A DNA stretch of 64,000 nucleotides from Bradyrhizobium sp. WSM1417 (GTDB taxonomy: Bacteria > Pseudomonadota > Alphaproteobacteria > Rhizobiales > Xanthobacteraceae), in contig NZ_KI911783.1 in assembly GCF_000515415.1 (NCBI RefSeq), forward strand, positions 7,984,964-8,048,963, in the 5' to 3' direction. The notes beneath the pieces are model-generated. The model saw nothing but the letters and a program-made list of their open reading frames with translations, was not told the origin of the DNA and searched no databases. Both the position numbers and the translations under genes were made by a program. Below, in pieces: positions 45,439-54,387 of the stretch (position 1 is its first letter; the number at the start of each line of letters is the position of its first letter).

Positions 45439-46551
45439 TCAGAACTTGTAGACCGCGCGGGCATTGGTGCTGAAGATCTTCTTTCGCTCGGCGTCCGTCA
45501 GCGGCGTCTTGAAGGCGAAGCGCGGATCGTCGAAATCCCAGTGGGGATAGTCCGACGAGAACAAGAGACGATCAATGCCGACCCATTCGATCAGCGAGCG
45601 CAGGTGCCGGGCTTCGTCAGGTTCGTCGATCGGTTGCGTCGTGAACCAGAAATGCTCGCGGACATATTCCGACGGTTTGCGCTTGAGATGCGGCACCTCG
45701 CTGCGGAAGCGCTCGAAATGCTGGTCCATTCGCCACACCGCGGACGGGATCCAACCGAAGCCGCCCTCGATGAAGACGAACTTCAATTTTGGAAAGCGCT
45801 CCGGCACGCCTTCGATCACGAGACTGGCAAGCTGCGCCGCAATCGTGTGTGCGTTGGACTGGTGCTCCTCGACATAATAGGACGGCCAGCCGCCACCGGT
45901 CGGCGCATGCCCGCCATAGCCGCCAACATGGATGCCGAGCGGCAGACCTAGTTCTTGGGCACGCTCGTAGATCGGCCAGTAGCGGCGACGGCCGAGCGGC
46001 TCGTTGGCGCGCGGCGAGACGTTGATCTGGACGTACTCGCCGATTTTCGCGCAGCGTTCGATCTCGGCAATGGCGAGATCGACGCCATCCTGACCGACCA
46101 GGATCGAAGCCTTCAGGCGCGGGTCGCGATGCGACCAGAACGCCAGCTGCCAGTCGTTGATGGCACGCTGGATCGCGGCGCCGAATTCGAGGTTCTGCTG
46201 CGAGAAGATGAAGAGATCGAGCACCTGCAAAATCCCGAACTCGACGTCGAGCGGATCGAGATGCTGCTTCTGCATGAAGGCGAGATCCGAGCCGGGCGGC
46301 CCGCCCGTCGGCGGCCAGGCATCGCGCCGCGCGATCAACGGCGAGGAGCGTGGATAGGGCGTGGTGAAAAGATACGGCGTGCGCAAATGGCTGCCATATT
46401 CCTTCAGATGCTGCTGCCAGCGCTTTGGTAGGAACTCGCTGAGATCGTCGGTCGAGCGTAGACTCGGATGCACATCGCAATCAACGATGCGCAGCCGCGT
46501 AGCGGCGGGCTTGTCGTCTTCCCGCAGCGGGCGGTCGATGACTTCACTCAT
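45439..46551 (-). CDS. Amidohydrolase-2 family protein (ACMSD-like), copy 1
   Basis: A 370-residue metal-dependent TIM barrel of the amidohydrolase_2/ACMSD group. The N-terminal metal motif is IVDCDVHPSL, later elements are FVFIEGGFGWIPSAVWRMD and LLFSSDYPHWDFDDP with the conserved metal-binding Asp. The family decarboxylates or hydrolyses ring-cleavage products and similar carboxylates. ATG 46551 gives the family-normal start (MSEVIDRPL). It starts 14 bases after its paralogue at 46566-47630, with which it shares many segments, so the two arose by duplication and may form a heteromer or act on sequential substrates. Confidence 0.9.
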   Translation of the reverse strand: MSEVIDRPLREDDKPAATRLRIVDCDVHPSLRSTDDLSEFLPKRWQQHLKEYGSHLRTPYLFTTPYPRSSPLIARRDAWPPTGGPPGSDLAFMQKQHLDPLDVEFGILQVLDLFIFSQQNLEFGAAIQRAINDWQLAFWSHRDPRLKASILVGQDGVDLAIAEIERCAKIGEYVQINVSPRANEPLGRRRYWPIYERAQELGLPLGIHVGGYGGHAPTGGGWPSYYVEEHQSNAHTIAAQLASLVIEGVPERFPKLKFVFIEGGFGWIPSAVWRMDQHFERFRSEVPHLKRKPSEYVREHFWFTTQPIDEPDEARHLRSLIEWVGIDRLLFSSDYPHWDFDDPRFAFKTPLTDAERKKIFSTNARAVYKF

Positions 46552-46565
46552 GCGAACCTCCAAAT

Positions 46566-47630
46566 TCAGTTGGCGAGCGACAGCCGCGGAAACGTCTCCA
46601 GCGGGTTGTCGACGCACATCTTCGAGATGATGCTGCTCGGCAGGTTCGGCGGGACCGGATCGTCGCCGTCGAACTGCCAATGCGGATAGTCGGACGCGAA
46701 CAGGAACATCTTTTCCGAGCCGATCTGGTCGATGATCTCCTCGACGCTTTTCGCATCCGACGGCGCATCGAACGGCTGCATGGTGACGCGAAAATTATCG
46801 CGGATGATCGCAACCGGCTCGCGCTCGACCCAAGGCACCTCGACGCGCACCCCGCGCCAGGTCTTGTTGGCGCGCCACATGAAGGCCGGCAGCCAGCTCA
46901 CGCCGGATTCCATCAGCACGACCTTGAGGTTCGGAAACTTCCCGAATACGCCCTCATAGATCAGGCTCAAGATCTGCGCCTGAAACGCCTGCGCCTCGAC
47001 GAAGTAATATTCGTAGCGGTGCGACGGCCAGCCGGCCGAGCTCGGCGCCTGCCGATATTGCGTGCCGGCGTGGATCGCGAGCGGTAGCTTGTATTTCTCG
47101 GCGAGCCGATAGACCGGCCAGAAATGCCGCCGACCCAGCAGCGTCTCGCCTTGCGCCAGGACGAGGATCGAGACGAAGCGGTGATCACCGGCGCGGCGCT
47201 CGATCTCCTCGATCGCCAGATCCGGGTCCTGCATCGGCACCACGATCGAGGCACGCAAGCGCGGATCGCGCGACAGCCACTCAGTGGCGATCCAGTCGTT
47301 GATCGCCTTGCAGAAGTCGGCCGCCATGTAGGGATCGAACACGGCCTGCGCGCCGTAGAGCACGTTGAGAATCGCGTGGCTCGCACCCAACTGCTCGAAT
47401 GCGCCCTTCTGTACCATCGCAAGATCGGAACCGGGCTTTGCGCCGTTCGCCGGACGCCAGTCGGTACGGCCCGCCAGCGGCATGCTCGGTGGATAGGAGG
47501 TGAGATCGAGTCCATCGATGGCGCGGCTCACCACCTGCTCTTTCCAGTGATCGCTGAGATAGGGCAGCAGCGTCGTGCGCGTGCCACCAACCGCCGGGTG
47601 GATGTCGCAGTCGATCCGCGTCGCTGCCAT
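46566..47630 (-). CDS. Amidohydrolase-2 family protein (ACMSD-like), copy 2
   Basis: A 354-residue paralogue of the downstream protein. It has RIDCDIHPAVGG at the N-terminus, VVLMESGVSWLPAFMWRANK and FLFASDYPHWQFDGDDP. The metal-binding pattern of the ACMSD-like decarboxylase/hydrolase group is therefore intact. ATG 47630 with GAGG upstream gives the normal start. It is first in the run amidohydrolase, amidohydrolase, Rieske protein, with gaps of only 14 and 15 bases. Aromatic-acid or heterocycle breakdown is plausible but not proven. Confidence 0.9.
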   Translation of the reverse strand: MAATRIDCDIHPAVGGTRTTLLPYLSDHWKEQVVSRAIDGLDLTSYPPSMPLAGRTDWRPANGAKPGSDLAMVQKGAFEQLGASHAILNVLYGAQAVFDPYMAADFCKAINDWIATEWLSRDPRLRASIVVPMQDPDLAIEEIERRAGDHRFVSILVLAQGETLLGRRHFWPVYRLAEKYKLPLAIHAGTQYRQAPSSAGWPSHRYEYYFVEAQAFQAQILSLIYEGVFGKFPNLKVVLMESGVSWLPAFMWRANKTWRGVRVEVPWVEREPVAIIRDNFRVTMQPFDAPSDAKSVEEIIDQIGSEKMFLFASDYPHWQFDGDDPVPPNLPSSIISKMCVDNPLETFPRLSLAN

Positions 47631-47854
47631 CAGGTTCCTCACCGAGATCTTGTAAGCACATCTTATTGGCGGCGTTCTTGTGCGCCGCCTGTGAAGACTG
47701 CCCCTGCCCGTGCGATTGCGCAAGAGCGCGCGCCTGCGCGATCCGTCATGGCTCGGTTGCATTTCGCAAGCGCGATATGAAGTTTGGCAGAATGTACTCC
47801 GGCGAAGCAGCGGGGCGCATGCTCCGCTGCTTTCTTGCGTATTGCCTATGCCTC

Positions 47855-48130
47855 TCAAGCCGCCTTGGAGACTTCCATCAGCAGACGTTCCGCCTTGGCA
47901 TCCTCGATGCGGTTCACCATCCGGCTGCTTTCGTGATTGTCGCGGATGGTCTTGGTCAGGGTGACGCAAGTCTGGATCAGCATCACCACCCCCATGGTGA
48001 GATAGCCCTTCATCCAGAAATCGATCGGCAGGAAGAAGATGCCGATGGCGACGAGAAAGGCGGAGGCTGCGAAGGACACGTAAGTGAAGGCCACCCAGGC
48101 GCCGCTGTGGGGCTGGCCGTTCTGGTTCAT
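47855..48130 (-). CDS. YiaA/YiaB-type small inner-membrane protein
   Basis: A 91-residue protein with two membrane helices (about 12-30 and 40-58). They surround the GIFFLPIDFWMKGYLTMGV segment characteristic of the YiaAB two-helix domain, followed by a charged cytosolic tail. Its function is unknown. It lies 40 bases downstream of the PspA-like gene on the same strand, and YiaAB proteins frequently accompany PspA homologues, suggesting membrane-stress maintenance. Confidence 0.9.
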   Translation of the reverse strand: MNQNGQPHSGAWVAFTYVSFAASAFLVAIGIFFLPIDFWMKGYLTMGVVMLIQTCVTLTKTIRDNHESSRMVNRIEDAKAERLLMEVSKAA

Positions 48131-48170
48131 GATGGTCTCCTGTTGGTTCGAATGATGATGGGGATTGGGA

Positions 48171-48866
48171 TCAGACAGTCTGCGTGCGCTTGGACTTCAA
48201 CCGCGCCAGCACGTCGTCCGCGGTCGTCTTGAGCCGGGGGCCAAAACCCTGCTCGGCGAGTTTTTCGGCAGTGGCGCGCGGGCCGGTGGCAGCATCGAGC
48301 TCGACCAGCGCGTCATCTGCGGCCTGGGCCTCCATCTGCCGCTCACGAAGACGCCTCAAAGTGCTCTCCGCCTCCGGCAGCGTGGATTCGTAGGGGCGTG
48401 CCGCCTCGATGCCGCTGCGGCGAAGCGAGCGCACCGCTTCCGAGGCACGGGCGACGCGGCGGCCGCGGTCGAGCTCGGTGATGCGGGCCTGCGCGCTTGC
48501 GACGTGCCGCTTCAGCCGCGCAATCTCGGTTGCGAACAGCGCGCGTGCCGTCAGCGCCGCATCGCGGTCGGCCTCCAGGCCTGCGATGGCTTCGGCGGCA
48601 TCGTTGGCGAGATCCTCGCGGCCGCCATCGAGCGCCGCAACCGCGCGGGTCTCGAGATCGGCGATGCGGGCGACGGTCGCCTCGAGCTTGCGGCCTTCCT
48701 GCTGGTCCTGCGCGATCGCCAGCGCCAGGGTCCGTTTGCCCCGCTCGAGGGCGGCGGCCGCATCGCGCATCTGTTGATCGAGGATCAGAAGTGCCGTGCA
48801 GTCTTCCAGTTCTTCGCCCGCGGCAGCCACGCTGCCGCGGAAAAGCGTCACTACGGTCTTGAACAT
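48171..48866 (-). CDS. PspA/IM30 family protein
   Basis: A 231-residue, almost wholly helical coiled-coil protein: MFKTVVTLFRGSVAAAGEELED at the N-terminus (amphipathic membrane-contact helix), then long heptad-rich helices with many Glu, Ala and Arg. This is the architecture of the ESCRT-III-related PspA/IM30 family that binds and stabilises stressed inner membranes. ATG 48866 has GGGAG upstream. No PspF or sigma-54 promoter is seen. Instead a divergent TetR-type gene and three palindromes suggest local control. Confidence 0.9.
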   Translation of the reverse strand: MFKTVVTLFRGSVAAAGEELEDCTALLILDQQMRDAAAALERGKRTLALAIAQDQQEGRKLEATVARIADLETRAVAALDGGREDLANDAAEAIAGLEADRDAALTARALFATEIARLKRHVASAQARITELDRGRRVARASEAVRSLRRSGIEAARPYESTLPEAESTLRRLRERQMEAQAADDALVELDAATGPRATAEKLAEQGFGPRLKTTADDVLARLKSKRTQTV

Positions 48867-48882
48867 TGTCGGCTCCCTGTTA

Positions 48883-48953
48883 TGAGCGTTGCTCACAGAC
48901 GGTTTGTAGCAAGAAACTTGAACATCGTTCAACGAAAACATGAGCGCCGCTCA
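48883..48953. promoter_or_regulatory. Triple palindromic operator between pspA-like and tetR-like genes
   Basis: Three perfect palindromes fit TGARC-N3-GYTCA: TGAGCGTTGCTCA (48883-48895), TTGAACATCGTTCAA (48918-48932) and TGAGCGCCGCTCA (48941-48953). The outer two lie 16 and 15 bases from the starts of pspA and the regulator gene, so occupancy should block both. This is strong evidence of autoregulated divergent control. Confidence 0.85.
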
Positions 48954-48968
48954 AATATTTGATTACAG

Positions 48969-49577
48969 ATGACTAAACCATTGGACCGGCGAGACAAACT
49001 TCGATCCGATTTGATTCTGGCGGCGGAACGAATGATCGCCGAGAGGGGATTGGCGGGCCTGAAAACCCGCGATCTCGCCCGCGAGATCGGCTGCGCCAAC
49101 GGCGCGGTCTACAATCTCGTCGCCGACGTGGACGAGCTGATCCTGCGCGTGGGTTCGCGCACTTTGCTTCGGCTCGACCAGGCCCTGAGCACGGCGGAAA
49201 GCGCGGGCGAGCCGTCGCCGCAGGAGAGGCTGGTCCGCATCGCCCTCGCCTATTGCGATTTCGCCGCGGAGAATCTCGAACTATGGCGGGCGCTGTTCGA
49301 GCACCGCATGGCAGCCGACAAGCCCCTCCCCGACTGGTCCATCGACGACCAGCTGCAGCTGTTTCGCCACGTCTACCAGCCGCTGGCCGCGCTGTTTCCA
49401 CAACGCAGTCGGGAGGAGCTCGGCATCACCGCGCGCAGCCTGTTCTCGGCGGTGCATGGCATGGTGGCGCTAGGACTGGAGCAGAAGCTGGTCGCGGTAC
49501 CGCTGCCGGCGCTCCGGAAGGAAATCGCGGGCCTGGTGCGCGCGATGATTGACGGACTGATCGCGCGGGCGGCGTAG
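48969..49577 (+). CDS. TetR/AcrR family transcriptional regulator
   Basis: A 202-residue regulator. The helix-turn-helix is in KLRSDLILAAERMIAERGLAGLKTRDLAREIGCANGAVYNLV, and a TetR_C-like helical ligand domain follows (about 80-200). It is divergent from a PspA/YiaAB pair and flanked by three palindromic sites, so it probably represses both promoters until an inducer, perhaps a membrane-damaging compound, binds. The inducer is unknown. Confidence 0.92.
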   Translation: MTKPLDRRDKLRSDLILAAERMIAERGLAGLKTRDLAREIGCANGAVYNLVADVDELILRVGSRTLLRLDQALSTAESAGEPSPQERLVRIALAYCDFAAENLELWRALFEHRMAADKPLPDWSIDDQLQLFRHVYQPLAALFPQRSREELGITARSLFSAVHGMVALGLEQKLVAVPLPALRKEIAGLVRAMIDGLIARAA

Positions 49578-49691
49578 AGGCCGAGAGAGCACGGCTCAAC
49601 TGGCGGCGGCGACTGACTATAATTTCACCTGTCGCATCGCATGCAGCGCGCTTACCTTCGCGAGGTTCATCTTCTTTATCCGGAGCCTCTC

Positions 49692-51146
49692 ATGCCACTC
49701 CTCATCCGCGGCGGCACCGTCGTCAATCATGATCATTCGCGCCGCGCGGACGTGCTCATCAACGGCGAGACCATCGTCGCGGTCGGGCAGTCGCTCGATG
49801 CTCCGATGGGGTGCGAGATCATCGATGCCGGCGGCGCCTACGTCATCCCGGGCGGCATCGATCCGCATACCCATCTCGAAATGCCGTTCATGGGCACCGT
49901 GACCGCAGACGATTTCGAATCGGGAACCAAGGCGGCGCTGGCCGGCGGCACCACCATGGTGGTGGATTTCTGTCTGCCCGATCCCGGCCAGTCGATGCTC
50001 GCGGCCTATCAGGAGTGGCGGCGCAAATCCGAGAAGGCGGCCTCCGACTACGGCTTCCACATGGCGGTAACGTCGTGGTCGAAGCAGATCCATGACGAGA
50101 TGGAGACCGTGGTCAAAACCTACGGCATCAACACCTTCAAGCACTTCATGGCCTACAAGGGCGCGCTGATGGTGAACGACGACGAGCTCTACAACTCGTT
50201 CGCCCGCTGCGCCCATCTCGGCGCCATGCCTGTCGTGCATGCGGAGAACGGCGACGTCGTCGCCCTGATGCAGGAGGCGCTGATCGCGCGCGGTGTCACC
50301 GGGCCCGAGGGACACGCTTATTCACGACCGCCGGAGGTCGAGGGCGAAGCCACCAACCGCGCCATCATGATCGCCGACATGACGGGGACGCCGGTCTACA
50401 TCGTGCACACGAGCTGCCGCGAGGCGCATGAGGCGATCGCGCGCGCACGTGCGGCGGGCAAGCGCGTCTATGGCGAGCCGCTGATCCAGCACTTGCTGCT
50501 GGACGCGGGTGAATATCAGAACAAGGATTGGGATCATTCCGCGCAGCGCGTGATGTCGCCTCCGTTCCGCGACAGGTCGCATCAGGATAGTCTTTGGGCC
50601 GGCCTGCAAGCCGGCTCGCTGCAGGTGGTCGCGACCGACCACTGCGCCTTCACCACCGAGCAGAAGCGATTCGGGCTCGGCGATTTCAGGAAGATCCCGA
50701 ACGGCACCGGCGGCCTCGAAGATCGCCTTGCGCTGCTGTGGACCGCGGGCGTCGCCACGGGACGGCTGACGAAGGAAGAATTCGTCGCAGTGACCTCGGC
50801 GAACATCGCCCGCATCCTCAACATCTATCCGCGCAAAGGCGCGGTCGCTGTCGGCTCGGACGCGGATGTCGTGATTTGGGATCCCAAGGCGAGCAGGACC
50901 ATCAGCGCGAAGCGACAGATGAGCCGGATCGATTACAACGTGTTCGAGGGCTTTTCCTGCACCGGCGGAGCGGCGGCGACGCTGTCGCGCGGCCGAATCG
51001 TCTGGAAGGATGGCGATTTGCGCGCCGAGGCCGGCGACGGCCATTATGTCGAGCGCCCGGCGTTCTCGCCGGTGCATGTCGCCAATTCCACCTGGAAAGA
51101 GCTGACTGCCCCGCGGGCCGTGAGCCGCGGAGCGGTGACGCCATAG
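49692..51146 (+). CDS. hydA: Dihydropyrimidinase / D-hydantoinase
   Basis: A 484-residue cyclic amidohydrolase. It starts MPLLIRGGTVVNHDHSRRADVLI. Metal histidines are in GGIDPHTHLEMPF, the carboxylated lysine in FKHFMAYKGALMV near 155, and further ligands in VHAENGD and YIVHTSC, then ATDHCAF. The enzyme opens 5,6-dihydrouracil or hydantoin rings in reductive pyrimidine breakdown. GGAG precedes ATG 49692. No beta-ureidopropionase or dihydropyrimidine dehydrogenase is nearby. A solute-binding protein gene follows 94 bases downstream. Confidence 0.95.
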   Translation: MPLLIRGGTVVNHDHSRRADVLINGETIVAVGQSLDAPMGCEIIDAGGAYVIPGGIDPHTHLEMPFMGTVTADDFESGTKAALAGGTTMVVDFCLPDPGQSMLAAYQEWRRKSEKAASDYGFHMAVTSWSKQIHDEMETVVKTYGINTFKHFMAYKGALMVNDDELYNSFARCAHLGAMPVVHAENGDVVALMQEALIARGVTGPEGHAYSRPPEVEGEATNRAIMIADMTGTPVYIVHTSCREAHEAIARARAAGKRVYGEPLIQHLLLDAGEYQNKDWDHSAQRVMSPPFRDRSHQDSLWAGLQAGSLQVVATDHCAFTTEQKRFGLGDFRKIPNGTGGLEDRLALLWTAGVATGRLTKEEFVAVTSANIARILNIYPRKGAVAVGSDADVVIWDPKASRTISAKRQMSRIDYNVFEGFSCTGGAAATLSRGRIVWKDGDLRAEAGDGHYVERPAFSPVHVANSTWKELTAPRAVSRGAVTP

Positions 51147-51240
51147 GATTGAGGTCCGCGCAGCATGCGACGCCGCGAAGCGCGGCCGATGGCATGCGCC
51201 TTGCCTCTTTATGGTGCAAATCTCTCAAGAGTGAGGCACC

Positions 51241-52860
51241 ATGAGCGCATCATCTTTCGACCTAAACCGCCGCAGCGTGCTTGGCGGCCTTGGCCTCGCC
51301 GGAATAGCGGCCGTTACGCCGCGCTTTGCCTCAGCGCAGGGGCGCAGCGAGACGCTGCTGGTTGTGCAGGAGCTCGGGCCGAACTCACTCGACATGCAGG
51401 GCGTCGGCTCCAACCAGACCGTGAACGGGCTGTCCTGGAATTGCTACGACCGCCTGCTGAGCTACGCCTCCAAGACGCTCCCCGACGGCACGCTGTCTTA
51501 TGATCGCGAGAAGCTCGCGCCTGAACTCGCCGAGAGCTGGGAGGTTGCGGCCGGCGGCATGTCCTGCACTTTCAAATTGCGGAAGGACGCGAAATTCCAC
51601 GACGGCACGCCGGTCACCGCGAAAGACGTCAAATGGTCGTTCGACCGCGCGGTGAAGGTCGGCGGCTTTCCGACCTTCCAGATGTCGGCGGGATCGCTGG
51701 AAACGCCCGAGCAGTTCGTCGTGGTCGATGACCACACCTTCCGCATCGACTATGTGCGCAAGGACAAGATGCTGCTGTTCAACGTCGCGGTGGTCGTGCC
51801 CTTCATCATCAACTCGGAGCTCGCGAAAAAGAACGCGACGGCGGAAGACCCGTGGGCACTGGCGTGGCTCAGGAACAACGAGGCCGGCGGCGGCGCTTAC
51901 AGGATCGAGAGCTGGAAGCCGGGCAGCGAGACCGTGCTGGCGCGCTTCGACGATTGGAAGAGCGGGCCTCTCCCGAAGCTCAAGCGCGTGATCGCGCGCG
52001 ACGTCCCCTCCGCCGGCACCCGCCGCGCCATGCTGGAGCGGGGTGATGCGGATATCTCCAGCGGCTTTGCGCCGCGTGACTTCGAGCAGATCATTAGGGA
52101 GGGCAAGGTCAAGGTCTCGGGCGTGCCGATCCCGAATGCGCTCTGGTCCGTCGCGCTCAACACGGCAAAACCGCCATTCGACAATGTGAAGCTGCGCCAA
52201 GCCGTCGCCTGGGCGATGCCGTACGAGCAGATCCAGAACAGCGCTTTCTTTGGGCGTGCCGTTCCCATGTATGGCGGAGCAGCAGAGGTCTCAAAGCCGG
52301 TCTGGCCGCAGGCGTTTCCGTACGCCACCGATCTCGACAGGGCCAAGGCGTTGATGAAGGAGGCGGGATTCGAGAGCGGTCTGGAGACGACGCTGTCGCT
52401 CGACACGGGCACGGCCACGGTCGGCGAGCCGACGGCCATCCTGATCCAGGAAAGCCTGGCCAAGATCGGAATCAAGGCGGCGATCGACAAGATCCCCGGC
52501 GCGAACTGGCGCACCACGCTGAACAAAAAGGAGCTGCCGCTCGCGCTGAATCGTTTCAGCGGCTGGCTCGATTATCCCGAATATTACTTCTACTGGAATT
52601 TCCACGGCAATAATTCAATCTTCAACATCTCCTCGTACCAGAACAAGGAAATGGACGCGCTGATCGATAAGGCGCGGTTCACCACGGATGCCGCCGAGTA
52701 CGACAAGGCCGTTAAGGATTTCATCGCGCTCTGCGTGCGCGATGTTCCCGTCGTCCCGCTCAACCAGCCGATCCACGATGTCGCCATGCAGAAGGCCATC
52801 ACTGGTTACGAGTTCTGGTTTCATCGCGAGCCTGACTACCGTCAGTTCGCGAAGGGCTAG
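51241..52860 (+). CDS. ABC transporter family 5 solute-binding protein, Tat-exported, orphan
   Basis: A 539-residue periplasmic protein of the peptide/nickel/opine (SBP_bac_5) family. The N-terminus has a twin-arginine signal (LNRRSVLGGLGLAGIAAV ... ASA) with cleavage before QGRSE. Typical segments are LAPELAESWEV, FKLRKDAKFHDGTPVTAKDVKWSFDRAV and YEFWFHREPDYRQF at the end. GAGTGAGG precedes the ATG. No permease or ATPase genes follow, since the next gene is convergent with a 4-base overlap. It may serve a transporter encoded elsewhere, or uptake of a substrate for the preceding dihydropyrimidinase. Confidence 0.92.
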   Translation: MSASSFDLNRRSVLGGLGLAGIAAVTPRFASAQGRSETLLVVQELGPNSLDMQGVGSNQTVNGLSWNCYDRLLSYASKTLPDGTLSYDREKLAPELAESWEVAAGGMSCTFKLRKDAKFHDGTPVTAKDVKWSFDRAVKVGGFPTFQMSAGSLETPEQFVVVDDHTFRIDYVRKDKMLLFNVAVVVPFIINSELAKKNATAEDPWALAWLRNNEAGGGAYRIESWKPGSETVLARFDDWKSGPLPKLKRVIARDVPSAGTRRAMLERGDADISSGFAPRDFEQIIREGKVKVSGVPIPNALWSVALNTAKPPFDNVKLRQAVAWAMPYEQIQNSAFFGRAVPMYGGAAEVSKPVWPQAFPYATDLDRAKALMKEAGFESGLETTLSLDTGTATVGEPTAILIQESLAKIGIKAAIDKIPGANWRTTLNKKELPLALNRFSGWLDYPEYYFYWNFHGNNSIFNISSYQNKEMDALIDKARFTTDAAEYDKAVKDFIALCVRDVPVVPLNQPIHDVAMQKAITGYEFWFHREPDYRQFAKG

Positions 52861-54200
52861 TTTTGGCGGGCGACGCTGACGGTGCGTGAGGCGGCTCGCG
52901 CCAGCTCGGACGGGAAGCCTCGCGCGAGCCGCGCCTCGCTCGCGCGCAGCATCGCTGTATCGAGCTTGCCGTGTCGCGATCCATCCAGGGCGCAAGCGAA
53001 AACCCGGTAGAACTGCGCGCCGTCATAGGCGACCAGCAGCAGATCGACGCCGGCGTTGATGGCCTCGACCACGGCCCGGCAGACGTCGTGCTGGTAGATC
53101 GCGCCCATCACGAGATCGTCGGTCATGACGACGCCCTGATAGCCCCATTTGTCGCGAATGATCCCCTCGACGACGCGCTTCGAATGCGAGGCGGCTCGGT
53201 CGGGATCGACGGCCGTGAGCGTGACATGGCCGACCATGAGCGCGCTGCGCGAATGCGACAGCACCTCGCGGAACGGGAGCCAGTCGGCTGCCTCCAACTC
53301 CTTCACCGGCGTGTCGAGGTTGGCGCTGAAATGATGCGTGTCGGTGCGCACGCGCCCGATGCCGGGAAAATGTTTGAGCGTGGCGCCGACGCCGGATTCT
53401 TCCAGCCCGCGCACATAGGCGCTCGCGATCGCGCCGACGACGGTCGGATCGGTAGCAATCGCGCGCTGACCGATCAGAGTGTGGAAGTCTAGGCGATTGC
53501 GCCGGCCCGGCGGCTTGAGATCGAGCACCGGTGCGAGATTGAGGTTGACACCGAGCCCGGCGAGGTCACGTCCGTGGATGCGGCCGAACTCTGCCGCTTT
53601 GGCCTGCTGGTCATCGGGGGCAAGCCCGGCAAGCGTCGCCAGCGCCGGCAGCTTCGTCAGCGGCGGCGCAAGATGCCCGACGATGCCGCCCTCCTGGTCC
53701 GCGGCGACGACCAGCGGCGGCAGGCCGGCGGCGCGCCGCTTGTCCTGGAGCGTCGCGATCTCGGCTCGCAGCGCCTCGACGGTCCGGCCGCGGATGTTGT
53801 GCCGGGTGACGTAGACACCGCCGATCAAGCCTTGCTCGGCGAGGCCCGCGACCTCCGGGAAGGAGGAATAGCCGACCATGAAGTGAGACCCGAGCTGACG
53901 CGCCTCGGCCGCACTGGCGGCAAGAACATCGTGCTTGCGCAGTTCGAATTTCAGGTACGCCGCCGACATCAGGAGCGGCGGAGCGCACCAGAGCATGACG
54001 AGCAGCTTGCCGGCGATGCTATGCCAGCGCCCGCAGCGCAGCAGCACGATGACGATCACGATGCTTGTGACGACAAGTGCGATGTTTCCAACGCCGCGCA
54101 GCACGAGCAGATAGGGGTCGTTCCTATTCGCGGCCGCGAACGCGACGAGAGGCGCGGCAAGCCAGAGCAGAATGAGGCCGATGCGGTTGAGGGATTGCAT
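52857..54200 (-). CDS. Membrane-anchored glycoside hydrolase family 3 (NagZ-like)
   Basis: A 447-residue protein with an unusual N-terminus of about three membrane helices (residues 7-25, 34-55, 63-80). A GH3 N-terminal TIM barrel follows. NagZ-like landmarks are VAADQEGGIVGHL, KHFPGIGRVRTDTHHFSANLD with the His that assists catalysis, and GVVMTDDLVMGAI holding the nucleophilic Asp. No GH3 C-terminal domain is present, as in NagZ. It probably removes N-acetylglucosamine from muropeptides. The membrane anchor and likely periplasmic orientation are odd, since NagZ is cytosolic. The C-terminus overlaps the upstream convergent gene by 4 bases. Confidence 0.88.
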   Translation of the reverse strand: MQSLNRIGLILLWLAAPLVAFAAANRNDPYLLVLRGVGNIALVVTSIVIVIVLLRCGRWHSIAGKLLVMLWCAPPLLMSAAYLKFELRKHDVLAASAAEARQLGSHFMVGYSSFPEVAGLAEQGLIGGVYVTRHNIRGRTVEALRAEIATLQDKRRAAGLPPLVVAADQEGGIVGHLAPPLTKLPALATLAGLAPDDQQAKAAEFGRIHGRDLAGLGVNLNLAPVLDLKPPGRRNRLDFHTLIGQRAIATDPTVVGAIASAYVRGLEESGVGATLKHFPGIGRVRTDTHHFSANLDTPVKELEAADWLPFREVLSHSRSALMVGHVTLTAVDPDRAASHSKRVVEGIIRDKWGYQGVVMTDDLVMGAIYQHDVCRAVVEAINAGVDLLLVAYDGAQFYRVFACALDGSRHGKLDTAMLRASEARLARGFPSELARAASRTVSVARQN

Positions 54201-54387
54201 GATGCGTCACGCCCAATGTGATGAACACATCGCACCTATCAAAGCGACTTGCGCCGCGTAAGGACCAAAACCGCGCCTGCACATAATCTGCAAAAGACTC
54301 CTGAACTCGTGCAGACGACAATCCCGCCTTCTGCACAAACGACGTTCAGACTTCGTGATGCCACCCATCACGAAAGGTCTTCTGGAC

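Noticed and set aside
54201..54357. Possible extra small gene between the GH3 and DUF4173 genes
   Set aside because: Frames there lack a ribosome-binding site and coding-like composition; it is treated as a divergent promoter region.
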